A DNA stretch of 64,000 bases from Salinispora arenicola (GCF_006716065.1 NZ_VFOL01000001.1:496001-560000), one strand, 5' to 3'; shown: positions 54,162 through 63,392, numbered from the stretch's first letter. The notes: generated by a model not told the origin, from the sequence alone. Translations and numbers: made by a program.

Positions 54162-55895
54162 GTGCTGATCCGGCTGCTACGCACCTATCTACGCCCCTAC
54201 CACCGTCCGCTGGCTGCCGTGGTGGCCCTCCAGTTCGTCGGCACGATCGCCTCGCTGTACCTGCCGAGCCTCAACGCCGACATCATCGACCTCGGAGTTG
54301 CCCGCGGTGACACCGGCTTCATCCTCCGCACCGGAGGCTGGATGCTCGCCGTCAGCCTGGTGCAGATCGTCTGCTCGATCGCCGCGGTCTACCTGGGCTC
54401 CCGCACGGCGATGGCGTACGGCCGGGACGTGCGCGCCGCGCTCTTCGCCCACGTCAACAGCTTCTCCGCGCGCGAGGTCGCCCGGTTCGGCGCGCCGTCG
54501 TTGATCACTCGCAACACCAACGACGTGCAGCAGGTGCAGATGCTGGTCCTGATGAGCTGCACCATGCTGGTGGCCGCGCCGATCATGAGTGTCGGCGGAG
54601 TGGTGATGGCACTCCGCGAGGACGTCGGGCTCTCCTGGCTGATGCTGGTCAGCGTGCCCGTCCTGGCGCTCGTTCTGGGCCGGGTCATCCGGCGGATGGT
54701 GCCCGAGTTCCGACTCATGCAAACCCGCATCGACACGGTGAACCGGGTCCTCCGCGAGCAGATCAGCGGCATCCGCGTGGTACGGGCGTTCGTTCGGGAA
54801 CCCCACGAGACCCGGCGCTTCGCCGCCGCCAACACCGACCTGACCGCGACCGCCCTGCGGACCGGCCGGTTGGCCGCCCTGATCTTCCCCGTCGTGATGC
54901 TGGTGCTCAACGTCTCCAGCATCGCGGTGCTCTGGTTCGGCGCGCAACGGGTGGACGCCGGAGCCATGGAGGTCGGCTCGCTCACCGCGTTCCTTCAGTA
55001 CCTGATGCAGATCCTGATGGCGGTCATGATGGCCACCTTCATGCTGATGATGGTGCCGAGGGCGGCCGTCTGCGCGGAGCGCATCGGCGAGGTGCTGACG
55101 ACCGAGACCTCTGTCGCGCCCCCGCGCGATCCGGTCACCGCCCCGCCGGGCCGAGCCGAACTGGAGCTCCGGAATGTCCGGTTCCAGTACCCAGGCGCGG
55201 CCGAACCGGTGCTGCGGGAGGTGTCGTTCCGGGTGACCCCGGGTACGACCACCGCGGTCATCGGCAGCACCGGCGCCGGCAAGAGCACCCTGCTTTCCCT
55301 GATCCCCCGGTTGATCGACGTGACCTCCGGAGCGGTGCTGGTGGACGGGGTCGACGTTCGGGACCTCGCGCCGGACGCGCTGTGGCAGCGGATCGGGCTG
55401 GTGCCGCAGCGCCCCTACCTGTTCACCGGCACGATCGCGAGCAACCTGCGACACGGCGACCCACACGCGACCGACGCGCAGCTGTGGGAGGCGCTGGAGG
55501 TGGCGCAGGCACGCGACTTCGTCGAGGCGATGCCGGACGGGCTGGACGCACCCGTGGCACAGGGCGGCACCAACCTCTCCGGGGGGCAGCGGCAGCGGCT
55601 GGCCATCGCTCGGGCACTGGTCCGCCGGCCAGAGGTCTACCTGTTCGACGACTCCTTCTCGGCCCTCGACCTCGGCACCGACGCCCGACTACGGGCGGCA
55701 CTGCGGCCAGTCACCGCCGACGCGGCGGTGGTGGTCGTGGCGCAACGGGTCGCCACCGTGGCGGATGCCGACCGGATCGTGGTGCTCGAGGATGGTGGCG
55801 TGGTGGGCATCGGCCGGCACAGCGAGTTGCTGGTGACCTGCCCCACCTACGCGGAGATCGTCGCATCGCAACAGTCCACGGGGGTGACGGCGTGA
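54162..55895 (+). CDS. ABC exporter half-transporter, subunit 1 (degenerate ATP site)
   Basis: A 577-residue protein: six membrane helices, then an ATPase domain with Walker [10 protein letters not shown] (Lys374), signature [15 protein letters not shown] and Walker [13 protein letters not shown], where the usual catalytic Glu after Walker B is Asp. This is the hallmark of one member of heterodimeric exporters such as BmrCD or TM287/288. The GTG start has GGAG 7 nt upstream. The stop overlaps the GTG of subunit 2 (GTGA). Substrate unknown. Confidence 0.93.
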   Translation: MLIRLLRTYLRPYHRPLAAVVALQFVGTIASLYLPSLNADIIDLGVARGDTGFILRTGGWMLAVSLVQIVCSIAAVYLGSRTAMAYGRDVRAALFAHVNSFSAREVARFGAPSLITRNTNDVQQVQMLVLMSCTMLVAAPIMSVGGVVMALREDVGLSWLMLVSVPVLALVLGRVIRRMVPEFRLMQTRIDTVNRVLREQISGIRVVRAFVREPHETRRFAAANTDLTATALRTGRLAALIFPVVMLVLNVSSIAVLWFGAQRVDAGAMEVGSLTAFLQYLMQILMAVMMATFMLMMVPRAAVCAERIGEVLTTETSVAPPRDPVTAPPGRAELELRNVRFQYPGAAEPVLREVSFRVTPGTTTAVIGSTGAGKSTLLSLIPRLIDVTSGAVLVDGVDVRDLAPDALWQRIGLVPQRPYLFTGTIASNLRHGDPHATDAQLWEALEVAQARDFVEAMPDGLDAPVAQGGTNLSGGQRQRLAIARALVRRPEVYLFDDSFSALDLGTDARLRAALRPVTADAAVVVVAQRVATVADADRIVVLEDGGVVGIGRHSELLVTCPTYAEIVASQQSTGVTA

Positions 55896-57997
55896 GTGCT
55901 CCGGTCGTACCGAAGGGAAGCCCACCGGGCGACGGACGGACGCCCCAACGGTTACCGCCCGGCAGCCAGCGTGGCAGCGGCCCATCGTGGGGCAGCGCCG
56001 GCATGCCCGCCGAACGCTCGATGTCCTTCGGGCCCTCGGCCCGGCGCTTGCTCGGGCGGCTGCGTCCGCACCGCCTCCACCTGGCCGGGGTGCTCGCCCT
56101 GACGGTGCTCGGCGTCGGCCTGAACGTGATCGGTCCGAAGGTACTCGGCCACGCCACCGACCTCATCTTCGCCGGTGTGCTGGGAGGACAACTCGAGCCC
56201 GGCACGACGACGGAGGCGGCCGCCGCCACGGCCCGCGCGGCCGGCAACGACAGCTTCGCCGACATCATCACCAGGATGGGCGTGGTGCCCGGCGTGGGGA
56301 TCGACGCGGCCGCGTTGGCCCGGGTGCTTCTGCTGGCGCTCGCCCTCTACGTCGCGGCCTCCCTGCTCCTCTGGTGGCAGGGCTGGCTGCTCACCGGGGT
56401 CGCGCAGCGGACCGTCCATCGGTTACGGGAGGACGTGGCGGCCAAGCTGAACAGGCTGCCCCTGCCCTACTTCGACCGGCAGCCCCGTGGCGAGTTGCTC
56501 AGCCGGGTCACCAACGACATCGACAACATCTCGATCACCCTGCAGCAGACGATGAGCCAGCTACTCACCTCGCTGCTCACCGTGGTCGGGGTCCTCGCCA
56601 TGATGTTCTGGATCTCGCCGCTGCTGGCCCTGGTCGCGCTGGTCGCGGTGCCGCTGTCGGTCATCGTCACGCAGCAGATCGCGAAGCGCTCGCAGCGGAA
56701 GTTCGTCGCCCAGTGGACACACACCGCGGAGCTCAACGGCCAGATCGAGGAGGCGTTCACCGGACACGAACTGGTCAAGGTCTTCGGCCGGCAGCGGGCC
56801 GTGCAGGCCGCCTTCTCCGCGAAGAACGAGGAACTGTTCCAGGCCAGCTTCGGGGCACAGTTCATCTCCGGGATCATCATGCCGGCGATGATGTTCATCG
56901 GGAACCTGAGCTACGTGGCGATCGCCGTGCTCGGCGGACTCCGGGTGGCGTCGGGCACGATGACGCTCGGCGACGTGCAGGCGTTCATCCAGTACTCCCG
57001 CCAGTTCACCCAGCCACTCACCCAGGTCGCCTCGATGGCGAACCTGCTCCAGTCCGGGGTTGCCTCCGCCGAACGGGTGTTCGCGGTGCTCGAGGCCGAG
57101 GAGCAGACCCCGGACCCGGCCACACCCGAACGGCTGACCGAGCCACGCGGACGGGTCGCGTTCGAACACGTCTCCTTCCGGTACGCACCAGACGAGCCGT
57201 TGATCGAGGACCTGTCGCTGACCGCCGAGCCCGGCCAGACGGTCGCGATCGTCGGGCCGACCGGCGCCGGCAAGACCACGCTGGTCAACCTGGTGCTGCG
57301 GTTCTACGAGCTGAACGGCGGCCGGATCACCCTGGACGGCCTGGACATCACCCGGCTCGACCGCGACGACCTGCGCGGTCACATCGGCATGGTGCTCCAG
57401 GACACCTGGCTGTTCACCGGCACGATCCGAGACAACATCGCGTACGGCCGGCCGGACGCCACCGAGGAGGAGATCCTGGCGGCGGCACGGGCGACCTTCG
57501 TGGACCGCTTCGTACGCAGCCTGCCCGACGGCTACGACACCGTGATCGACGAGGAGGGAGGCAACATCAGCGCCGGCGAGCGGCAGCTCATCACCATCGC
57601 CCGCGCCTTCCTCGCCGAGCCGTCACTGTTGATCCTCGACGAGGCCACCAGTTCGGTGGACACCCGGACCGAGGTGCTGCTCCAACGGGCGATGGCGGCG
57701 CTGCGGTCCGACCGCACCAGCTTCGTCATCGCACACCGCCTCTCCACCATCCGCGACGCCGACCTGATCCTGATGATGGTGGGCGGACGCATCGTCGAAC
57801 AGGGCACCCACGACGAGTTGCTCGCGGCGGACGGCCCGTACGCCCGCCTCCACCAATCCCAGTTCACGCAGGGCCAGCCGACGGAGCCCGAGCCGGTGGT
57901 CCCCGACTCCGTGACGAGAGACGGGCACCCAGCTGGGGCCACGGACTCCGCAACGGGAGGCCGCCTCCCCGCGCCGGTGGCACGGGAACCCGGCTGA
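55892..57997 (+). CDS. ABC exporter half-transporter, subunit 2
   Basis: A 701-residue protein with a 45-residue polar N-terminal extension, six membrane helices with an unusual 65-residue insert after helix 1, and an ATPase domain with Walker [10 protein letters not shown] (Lys461), intact Walker [13 protein letters not shown] and a non-standard signature [16 protein letters not shown]. Its degenerate signature would pair with the degenerate Walker B of subunit 1, giving one weak and one active ATP site. The last 50 residues are a low-complexity tail that runs into a tandem repeat. Confidence 0.93.
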   Translation: MSAPVVPKGSPPGDGRTPQRLPPGSQRGSGPSWGSAGMPAERSMSFGPSARRLLGRLRPHRLHLAGVLALTVLGVGLNVIGPKVLGHATDLIFAGVLGGQLEPGTTTEAAAATARAAGNDSFADIITRMGVVPGVGIDAAALARVLLLALALYVAASLLLWWQGWLLTGVAQRTVHRLREDVAAKLNRLPLPYFDRQPRGELLSRVTNDIDNISITLQQTMSQLLTSLLTVVGVLAMMFWISPLLALVALVAVPLSVIVTQQIAKRSQRKFVAQWTHTAELNGQIEEAFTGHELVKVFGRQRAVQAAFSAKNEELFQASFGAQFISGIIMPAMMFIGNLSYVAIAVLGGLRVASGTMTLGDVQAFIQYSRQFTQPLTQVASMANLLQSGVASAERVFAVLEAEEQTPDPATPERLTEPRGRVAFEHVSFRYAPDEPLIEDLSLTAEPGQTVAIVGPTGAGKTTLVNLVLRFYELNGGRITLDGLDITRLDRDDLRGHIGMVLQDTWLFTGTIRDNIAYGRPDATEEEILAAARATFVDRFVRSLPDGYDTVIDEEGGNISAGERQLITIARAFLAEPSLLILDEATSSVDTRTEVLLQRAMAALRSDRTSFVIAHRLSTIRDADLILMMVGGRIVEQGTHDELLAADGPYARLHQSQFTQGQPTEPEPVVPDSVTRDGHPAGATDSATGGRLPAPVAREPG

Positions 57998-58082
57998 CCG
58001 TCGGGCGCCGGTGACGCGGGAACCCGGCTGACCGTCGGGCGCCGGTGACGCGGGACCGGGTGACCATCGGGCGTTGGTGGCG
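57971..58082. repeat. 34-bp tandem repeat across the exporter stop codon
   Basis: Copies at 57971-58004, 58005-58038 and a 32-bp variant at 58039-58070, plus a partial fourth to 58082. The first copy codes for the end of exporter subunit 2 and its stop (TGA 57995-57997); the others are non-coding. It lies between convergent genes. Confidence 0.85.
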
Positions 58083-58109
58083 TCGGCCGGCCCACCGAGC
58101 CGGGGCCGA

Positions 58110-59329
58110 TCAGCCAGGCGGAACAAGCTCCGGCGAGCGGGTCGCGACGACCCGAGCCACCAGGGCGATGGCCTCGGCGGCGGGCAGCGGGGCCAGGCTC
58201 CGCCCGTCCCGCAACCGCAGCGACACCTGTCCGACCGCGGCCTCCCGCGGGCCGACCACGGCGGCGTACGGGATACGGGCATGCGCCGCCTCGCGGATCC
58301 GCCCGCCCAGCGAGCCGTTCCGGTGCACCTCGGCCCGCAGCCCAGCCGCCTGCGCCGCGGCGGCGAACGTCTCGGCCGCGCTGTCCTGCCCGGCCGCGAT
58401 CGGCAGGACCACCAGCTGAACCGGCGCGTACCAGGCGGGGAAGGTCCCCTCATGCACCTCGATGAGGTAGCCGAACAACCGCTCCATGCTGCCGACGAGG
58501 CTCCGGTGCACCCATCACCGGCCGACGCCGGGCGCCGCCGGAGTCGACGTACGACAGATCGAAACGCTCCGGTTTGTCGAAAATCGAGTTGGACGGTGGA
58601 GAGAGTCGACTCACGGCCGGCCGAGTCGACCACCTGGATGTCGATCTTTGGCCCGTAGAAGGCGGCCTCACCGACCCCCTCGGTGTACTCCACCCCGTCG
58701 AGCGCGGCACGGAGCAACTCCTCGGCCCGTTCCCAGTCGGCCTCATCGCCGACGTACCGCTCGGCTGGGCCACGTAGCGACAGGCGGTACCCCGCCGGTC
58801 GTACGCCGAGCGCGGCATGTGCCTCGCGGATCAGCCGGAGGATCTCCGCCACCTCCGCACCGACCTGGTCGAGGGTGCAGAAGTTGTGTGCGTCGTTGAG
58901 CGAGATCGCACGCACCCGGGCCAGCCCGCCGAGCACGCCGGACCGCTCGGCCCGGTACATGCCGCCCAGTTCGGCGATCCGCAGCGGCAGGTCCCGCCGG
59001 GATCGGCCCCGGGACCGGTAGACCAGCGCGTGATGCGGGCAGAGCGCCGGCCGCAGCACGAACTCGTCGTCCGCCGACAGCCGCATCGGTGGGAACATGT
59101 CGTCGGCGAAGAAGTCGAGATGGCCGGAAAGTTCGAAGAGTTCCCGTTTACCCAGTGGCGGGGTGAGGACGTGCTGGTGACCGGCCTGGCGTTCGAGTTC
59201 CCGGATGCACTCCTCGACGGCATGCCGGGCTGCCGCTCCGGCCGGCAGCCAGAGCGGCAGCCCCGCACCGGCCAGTGGATCGGAGGTGAAGAGGCCCAGC
59301 TCTCGGCCGAGCCTGCGGTGGTCGATCAC
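58110..59329 (-). pseudogene. thrS: Short threonyl-tRNA synthetase paralogue with two frameshifts
   Basis: Reading through two frame changes gives about 405 residues of ThrRS core: N-terminus DHRRLGRELGLF, motif 2 region YRAERSGVLGGLARVRAIS, motif 3 region VGSMERLFGYLIEVHEG and an anticodon-binding domain. TGS and editing domains are absent. The three zinc ligands of ThrRS are kept (Cys in LRPALCPHH, His in NDAHNFC, His in VHRSLVGS). Relative to an intact frame there is one extra T in a TTTT run (58580-58583) and one extra G in a GGG run (58511-58513). It is either a recent pseudogene or an intact gene with two sequencing errors. A threonine attenuator precedes it. Confidence 0.85.
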
Positions 59330-59384
59330 GATGCGCTCCTGGTTCGGGTACGGCCTGGAGGCGATCGGCGCCCGGAGCGTCGGC

Positions 59385-59415
59385 GAGGCCCCGGGGCGAT
59401 TCGCCCCGGGGCCTC
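59385..59415 (-). terminator. Attenuator (terminator) hairpin upstream of the ThrRS paralogue
   Basis: GAGGCCCCGGGGCG and CGCCCCGGGGCCTC form a perfect 14-bp stem with a 3-nt loop. It begins 13 nt after the leader peptide stop codon and ends 55 nt before the synthetase start. The stretch CCGGGG in its first arm can also pair with CCCCGG of the upstream hairpin. No U-tract follows. Confidence 0.75.
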
Positions 59416-59428
59416 GTTGACGGATGGG

Positions 59429-59482
59429 TCAGTGCGGCACGCCGGGGTGTCCCGGCGTCGTGGTCCTCGGCGCACTGTGCAT
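59429..59482 (-). CDS. Threonine-rich leader peptide
   Basis: A 17-codon reading frame, MHSAPRTTTPGHPGVPH then TGA, with codons 7-9 ACC ACG ACG. It has a TAGCCT box exactly 6 nt before the ATG, so the transcript is probably leaderless and translation begins at the very 5' end. It lies 99 nt before a threonyl-tRNA synthetase paralogue and is followed by a terminator-like hairpin, the layout of ribosome-mediated attenuation: stalling at Thr codons when charged tRNA-Thr is low would permit readthrough. Confidence 0.7.
   Translation of the reverse strand: MHSAPRTTTPGHPGVPH
59439..59458 (-). promoter_or_regulatory. Leader hairpin overlapping the Thr codons
   Basis: ACGCCGGG and CCCGGCGT form an 8-bp perfect stem with a 4-nt loop; the first arm begins at the third Thr codon. 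A ribosome stalled on the Thr run would cover this arm and free CCCCGG to pair with the attenuator's first arm. Confidence 0.6.
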
Positions 59483-59488
59483 GCGGCG

Positions 59489-59494
59489 AGGCTA
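59489..59494 (-). promoter_or_regulatory. -10 box of the threonine leader transcript
   Basis: TAGCCT on the minus strand, 6 nt before the leader peptide ATG. Confidence 0.5.
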
Positions 59495-59556
59495 CGGCGG
59501 ACAGCCCGATCCCGCACCTGTATTCGGCTCGCCGGCAGTCGTGACGCCCCGCTGTT

Positions 59557-59586
59557 GTGCGCGGGCTCACCGTCGAGCCCGCGCAC
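59557..59586 (-). terminator. Terminator hairpin after the XRE/TPR regulator
   Basis: GTGCGCGGGCTC and GAGCCCGCGCAC form a perfect 12-bp stem with a 6-nt loop. It lies between the regulator stop (59734) and the threonine leader promoter and would insulate the two units. Confidence 0.7.
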
Positions 59587-59733
59587 GATCAGACGGCACC
59601 CAACAGCCCTGGCCGACCGAGGCGAGGTAGTCGTAGGCGGTCAGGGTTGGCGGGCCAACAGAGTCATCAACGGCCGCGAATCAAAGATCACCGTCAGGTA
59701 GGGCGACAACTACCCCTCGCCCATTGCTGGTGG

Positions 59734-60918
59734 TTATACGTCTGTACTGATCGACAGGCGACGGGCGAGGGTTCGAAGTTCCTTCGACACCGCGCGGCGG
59801 CGGGCGCGGCGGACCATCGCCGCTACGGCCTCTCGGGCCAGGGGGTTCAGCACGAACAGGCTGGGTGCGATCTGGTCAGCGCGGCTGAACGCGGCCAACG
59901 CCTGGGTGTCGGTTCGCCCTGAGTGCGCCAACGCCCGGCCAAGATCCATCCAGTATGCCTGGCGGCGGTTCGCGATCGGCAACACATCGACCGAAACAGT
60001 GCGCGACAGTTCAATGACGCGTCCGTACTCGCCGGCCTCGGCGGCGACTGCCATTCGCCAGAGCACCACGTTGGTGGGACCGAAGCACATGGTGTTGAAA
60101 CCACCGCCAGAGCCTGGATCGCCTAACGTGGCGGCCTCCCGTTCGGCCTCGACCAAGTGCCCGTCGGCGTCGGCAAGGTGGCCGTCGCTCGCTGCTCGCA
60201 GCGCCGCAGCCAGATGCAGCTGACCAAGAACCTGCCGTACTCGTGGGTCCGCCGCCTGCTGTTGCAGGTCGCCCAAGGCCCGAGCCGCGACCCCGGATGC
60301 CACCCCCGCCGCCTCCACCGGCAGCGCCTGCACGTACGCGAACCGGGCCGCCCCCGCCCACGCGTGATGGTCGACATCGTCTGCCGCCGCCTGAGCAATC
60401 CGGGCAGCATCGACGGCAAGGTGCCGGTGCCCGAGATGCCGTAGACACGTGGCCGCCTGGTAGGCGGCCTCGGCGAGGATCGGCCCGCCGTGCCCGGCGG
60501 CCTCGCCGAGTAGTGCCGGCAGACCTCGGGCCATAGCCGGGTAGTCAGCGGCCAACCGTCTCTGGTTGCTGTCCCGCAATCCGACGGTGACCTGCTCGCT
60601 GGGCATGGTCGAGACACGTCGATCACCGTCGCTGATCTCCAGGAGTGCGGCCCAGATGGCCGGGACCGCGTCGGCAGCTCCGAGTAGCGCCGGATCGGTG
60701 GGATCACCGGGCTGGTCGAGCAGGTCAGCGACGGTCACCTGTAACGCCGCCGCGATGGCGATGAGCGTGGATCGGCGGTCGATGCTGCGGTGCCCAGACT
60801 CGACCTGGGAGATGTAGGGCTGTGAGAGCCCAGCCAGTCCGGCGAGCACGGTTTGGTTCATGCCGCCCCGGCGGATCCGCCAGTACCTGATGCGCGAGCC
60901 GACCGTGTCAGTGGGCAC
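59734..60918 (-). CDS. XRE-family regulator with TPR-like helical domain
   Basis: A 394-residue protein. An N-terminal HTH contains NQTVLAGLAGLSQPYISQVESGHRSIDRRSTLIAIAAAL-like residues 21-59; the remaining 300 residues are repeated amphipathic helices (e.g. AAYQAATCLRHLGHRHLAVDAARIAQ, ALGDLQQQA) like the TPR domains of actinobacterial XRE regulators that respond to peptides or other ligands. The GTG at 60918 is selected because AAGGAAG lies about 7 nt upstream. No target is evident; a terminator separates it from the ThrRS paralogue. Confidence 0.85.
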   Translation of the reverse strand: MPTDTVGSRIRYWRIRRGGMNQTVLAGLAGLSQPYISQVESGHRSIDRRSTLIAIAAALQVTVADLLDQPGDPTDPALLGAADAVPAIWAALLEISDGDRRVSTMPSEQVTVGLRDSNQRRLAADYPAMARGLPALLGEAAGHGGPILAEAAYQAATCLRHLGHRHLAVDAARIAQAAADDVDHHAWAGAARFAYVQALPVEAAGVASGVAARALGDLQQQAADPRVRQVLGQLHLAAALRAASDGHLADADGHLVEAEREAATLGDPGSGGGFNTMCFGPTNVVLWRMAVAAEAGEYGRVIELSRTVSVDVLPIANRRQAYWMDLGRALAHSGRTDTQALAAFSRADQIAPSLFVLNPLAREAVAAMVRRARRRAVSKELRTLARRLSISTDV

Positions 60919-61374
60919 AACGACGCTTCCTTCCCAGGCGGGGGACTGGGCCACGGGCCGCCGGCCGCTACCCCGGCGGGCGCCACAGTCGACCGTACTT
61001 CCCGCCCACACATCGCACCGCAAACCCGGCCGCCGTGTCGTTCCGGCCTGCACGCGCGCACCAACGTGAGGCCACGACCCGAAGGAATCCCGAAGACCGT
61101 TCTGCCTGCTCAGGCCCAGCACCACCCACGTCGCAGGTGGTGCTGGGATGGGCCGCCGGCACGGGACCTGCCGACGGCCCTCGGCGGCCGTCTCGGCAGG
61201 AGCGAGGACCAATGGGCCGCGCGGCGACAACGGTACGCCGATGAAACCGATCCGGCGAACATCCGCGAGTGCCACACCGCCGAGACCCGGAGCGGCCGAT
61301 CCCGCACCCCTACGCGCCAGGGGTCAGATCAGCAGGTGGGTGACCCTCCGGGCCGTGGCCGCCGCTGGCTGCGC
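60919..61374. other. Intergenic region with a hairpin and possible gene remnant
   Basis: 456 bp without a convincing gene. A strong hairpin lies at 61115-61147. On the plus strand around 61195-61280 one frame reads as a plausible protein fragment (EDQWAARRQRYADETDPANI) without a good start, which may be the relic of a decayed gene or chance. Confidence 0.4.
61115..61147. terminator. 12-bp perfect hairpin
   Basis: CCCAGCACCACC and GGTGGTGCTGGG with a 9-nt loop. It is about 230 bp past the lpdA stop on the minus strand and could end that transcript before the XRE/TPR regulator gene. Confidence 0.5.
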
Positions 61375-62781
61375 TCACTCCGGCTCGTGGAGCATCAACT
61401 GCCGCGCGGCCTCGGTGACAGAACCGGACAGTGAGGGGTAGATGGTAATGGTCTGGGCAAGTTCGTTGACCGTCAGATGGTTCTCCACCGCCATCGTGAT
61501 CGGCAGGATCAGCTCACTGGCCTTCGGGGCGACCACCACGCCGCCGATCACCTGGCCGCTGGCGGGCCGGCAGAAGAGCTTGACGAAACCGTCAGGAACC
61601 TCGTCCATCTTCGCCCGGGCGTTACCGGCGAGCGGCAGCATCACCTGCCGGGCCGGCACCTTGCCCGCGTCCACCTCGTCCTGCGAGACGCCGACCGTGG
61701 CCAGTTCCGGATCGGTGAAGACGTTCGCCGCGACCGTACGCAGCCGCAGCGGTCGAACCGCCTCCCCGAGCGCATGCCACATCGCGATCCGGCCCTGCAT
61801 GGCGGCGACACTGGCCAGCGGCAGCACCCCGGTGCAGTCCCCGGCCGCGTAGATGCCGGGAACGTTGGTACGGGAGACCCGGTCGACCGTGACGTACCCG
61901 CCTCGGGCCAGTTCGACGCCGTACTCGGTCAACCCCAGGTCGGCGGTGTTGGGGATCGAACCCACCGCGATCAGGGCGTGTGAGCCGTACACCTTGCGGC
62001 CGTCGGAGAGCTCGACCTCGACGCCGTCCTCAATCCGGCGGACCGCCTGGGCCCGGGAGTTGTTGAGGATGCTCATCCCTCGACTGCGGAACACCCGCTC
62101 GATGGCCATCGCGGCGTCGGCGTCCTCGTGCGGCATCACCCGGTCCCGGCTGGAGACGAGCGTGACCTCGATCCCCATCGCCAGGTAGGCGCTGGCGAAC
62201 TCGGCGCCGGTGACGCCGGAGCCGACCACGACCAGGTGCCGGGGCAGCTCATCGAGGTCGTAGACCTGCCGCCAGGTGAGGATGCGTTCGCCGTCCGGGA
62301 CCGCGGTGGGCAGCTGACGCGGGGTCGCGCCGGTGGCGATCAGGACGATGGAGGCGTCGATCCGGTACTCCGTGCCACCATCCGCGGGTGTGACGATCAC
62401 CCGGTGGGTGTGACCGAGCGTGTCCTCACCGAGCCGGGCGCTGCCGGCCACGAACGTCACCCCGGCCTTGACCAACTTGGCGTGGATGTCGACGGACTGC
62501 GCGATCGCCAGCCGCTTGACCCGCCCGTGCACGGCCGGGGCGTCGACGGTGACCGCCTCCAGCCCGTCCGAGTGGACCCCGAACTCCTCCGTGTCCCGAT
62601 ATCCGGTCACCACCTGTGAGCTGGCGATGAACGTCTTCGACGGCACGCAGTCGGACAGCACGCACGCGCCGCCGGCACCGTCGGCCTCCACGACGGTGAC
62701 ATCGGCGTCCAGTTGGGCGGCGACCAAGGCCGCCTCGTAACCGGCCGGCCCCCCGCCGATGATCACGATCTGGCTCACCAC
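61375..62781 (-). CDS. lpdA: NAD(P)H-quinone dehydrogenase / LpdA-type flavoprotein
   Basis: A 468-residue class I pyridine nucleotide-disulfide oxidoreductase: FAD motif IVIIGGGPAGYEAALVAAQ, NAD(P) motif VVVGSGVTGAEFASAYLAMG, the AAGDCTG motif and the dimerisation domain. It carries the redox pair CVLSDC (Cys40, Cys45), but the C-terminal segment reads YPSLSGSVTEA, so the His-Glu pair of true lipoamide dehydrogenases is missing. It is closest in layout to mycobacterial LpdA (Rv3303c), a quinone/NAD(P)H oxidoreductase. Among three clustered GTG codons 62781 has GGGGAG at 5 nt. Confidence 0.92.
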   Translation of the reverse strand: MVSQIVIIGGGPAGYEAALVAAQLDADVTVVEADGAGGACVLSDCVPSKTFIASSQVVTGYRDTEEFGVHSDGLEAVTVDAPAVHGRVKRLAIAQSVDIHAKLVKAGVTFVAGSARLGEDTLGHTHRVIVTPADGGTEYRIDASIVLIATGATPRQLPTAVPDGERILTWRQVYDLDELPRHLVVVGSGVTGAEFASAYLAMGIEVTLVSSRDRVMPHEDADAAMAIERVFRSRGMSILNNSRAQAVRRIEDGVEVELSDGRKVYGSHALIAVGSIPNTADLGLTEYGVELARGGYVTVDRVSRTNVPGIYAAGDCTGVLPLASVAAMQGRIAMWHALGEAVRPLRLRTVAANVFTDPELATVGVSQDEVDAGKVPARQVMLPLAGNARAKMDEVPDGFVKLFCRPASGQVIGGVVVAPKASELILPITMAVENHLTVNELAQTITIYPSLSGSVTEAARQLMLHEPE

Positions 62782-62871
62782 GCTCACTCCCCGTTCATGC
62801 TCACGGTGACTTTCTTCTCCCGAACGCATCCGACACGCACCGTCGTATTCTCCCCCACCCGTCAGCCCGGC

Positions 62872-62877
62872 TATCGT
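62872..62877 (+). promoter_or_regulatory. -10 box of a leaderless transcript for the gene at 62885
   Basis: TATCGT, 7 nt before the GTG at 62885. Confidence 0.45.
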
Positions 62878-62884
62878 CATCGTC

Positions 62885-63340
62885 GTGCGTCATTACGCCG
62901 CCTACGGCTCAAACCTCGACCCTGCCCGGATGCGCGCCTATTGTCCGCATTCGCCGATGGTGGGCACCGGCTGGCTCGAAGGCTGGCGGCTCACGTTCGC
63001 CGGTGAGGGCGTCATCGGCTGGGAGGGTGCGGTCAGCACGTTGGTGGAGTCTCCCGGCGACCGTGTGTTCGTGGCGCTGTACGACATCCACCCGTACGAC
63101 GCGGCGCAGCTCGACGAGATCGAGGGCGTTACCTCCGGCACCTACCGGAAGCTCCACGTCCGGGTATCGGCGCTGGACGGCGACGTCACGGCGTGGATCT
63201 ACGTCTTCGACGGTTACGAGGGTGGACTGCCGACCTCGTGGTACCTCTCGGAGATCGCCAACGCCGCCGAGAAGGCGGGCGCACCGGACGACTACGTCAC
63301 GCAGCTGCGCTCTCGCCCCACCGGCACCGCGTCGGCCTAG
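62885..63340 (+). CDS. Gamma-glutamylcyclotransferase-like protein
   Basis: A 151-residue protein of the AIG2/GGCT fold: the substrate-loop motif YGSNL (residues 7-11), ALYDIHPYDAAQLDEIEG with the likely catalytic Glu before GVTSGTYRK, and AWIYVFDGYEGG. The family cyclises gamma-glutamyl compounds; the natural substrate here is unknown. It diverges from lpdA with a leaderless promoter and ends at a strong hairpin. Confidence 0.88.
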   Translation: MRHYAAYGSNLDPARMRAYCPHSPMVGTGWLEGWRLTFAGEGVIGWEGAVSTLVESPGDRVFVALYDIHPYDAAQLDEIEGVTSGTYRKLHVRVSALDGDVTAWIYVFDGYEGGLPTSWYLSEIANAAEKAGAPDDYVTQLRSRPTGTASA

Positions 63341-63392
63341 CGGCCGGCAGTCGGTCGGGGCGTCTCGCACCGCCCCAGTCTGCTACCAGCCG

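Larger units (their letters stand above)
59330..59733. other. Leader region of the ThrRS paralogue
   Basis: 404 bp between the XRE/TPR-type regulator and the synthetase start. It holds, in minus-strand order, a terminator for the regulator, a -10 box, the threonine leader peptide, a hairpin over its 3' half and an attenuator hairpin, all listed separately. No T-box core sequence was found. Confidence 0.7.

Noticed and set aside
55987..58014. 675-codon frame overlapping exporter subunit 2
   Set aside because: Same strand, different frame, Arg/Gly/Pro-rich noise over a well-supported ABC transporter.
58511..58583. Programmed ribosomal frameshifting in the ThrRS paralogue
   Set aside because: Two shifts in the same gene at plain homopolymers, with no slippery heptamer or downstream structure noted; insertion or sequencing error is simpler.
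59330..59733. T-box riboswitch upstream of the ThrRS paralogue
   Set aside because: No TGGNACCGCG-type T-box core; the leader-peptide attenuator explains the region better.
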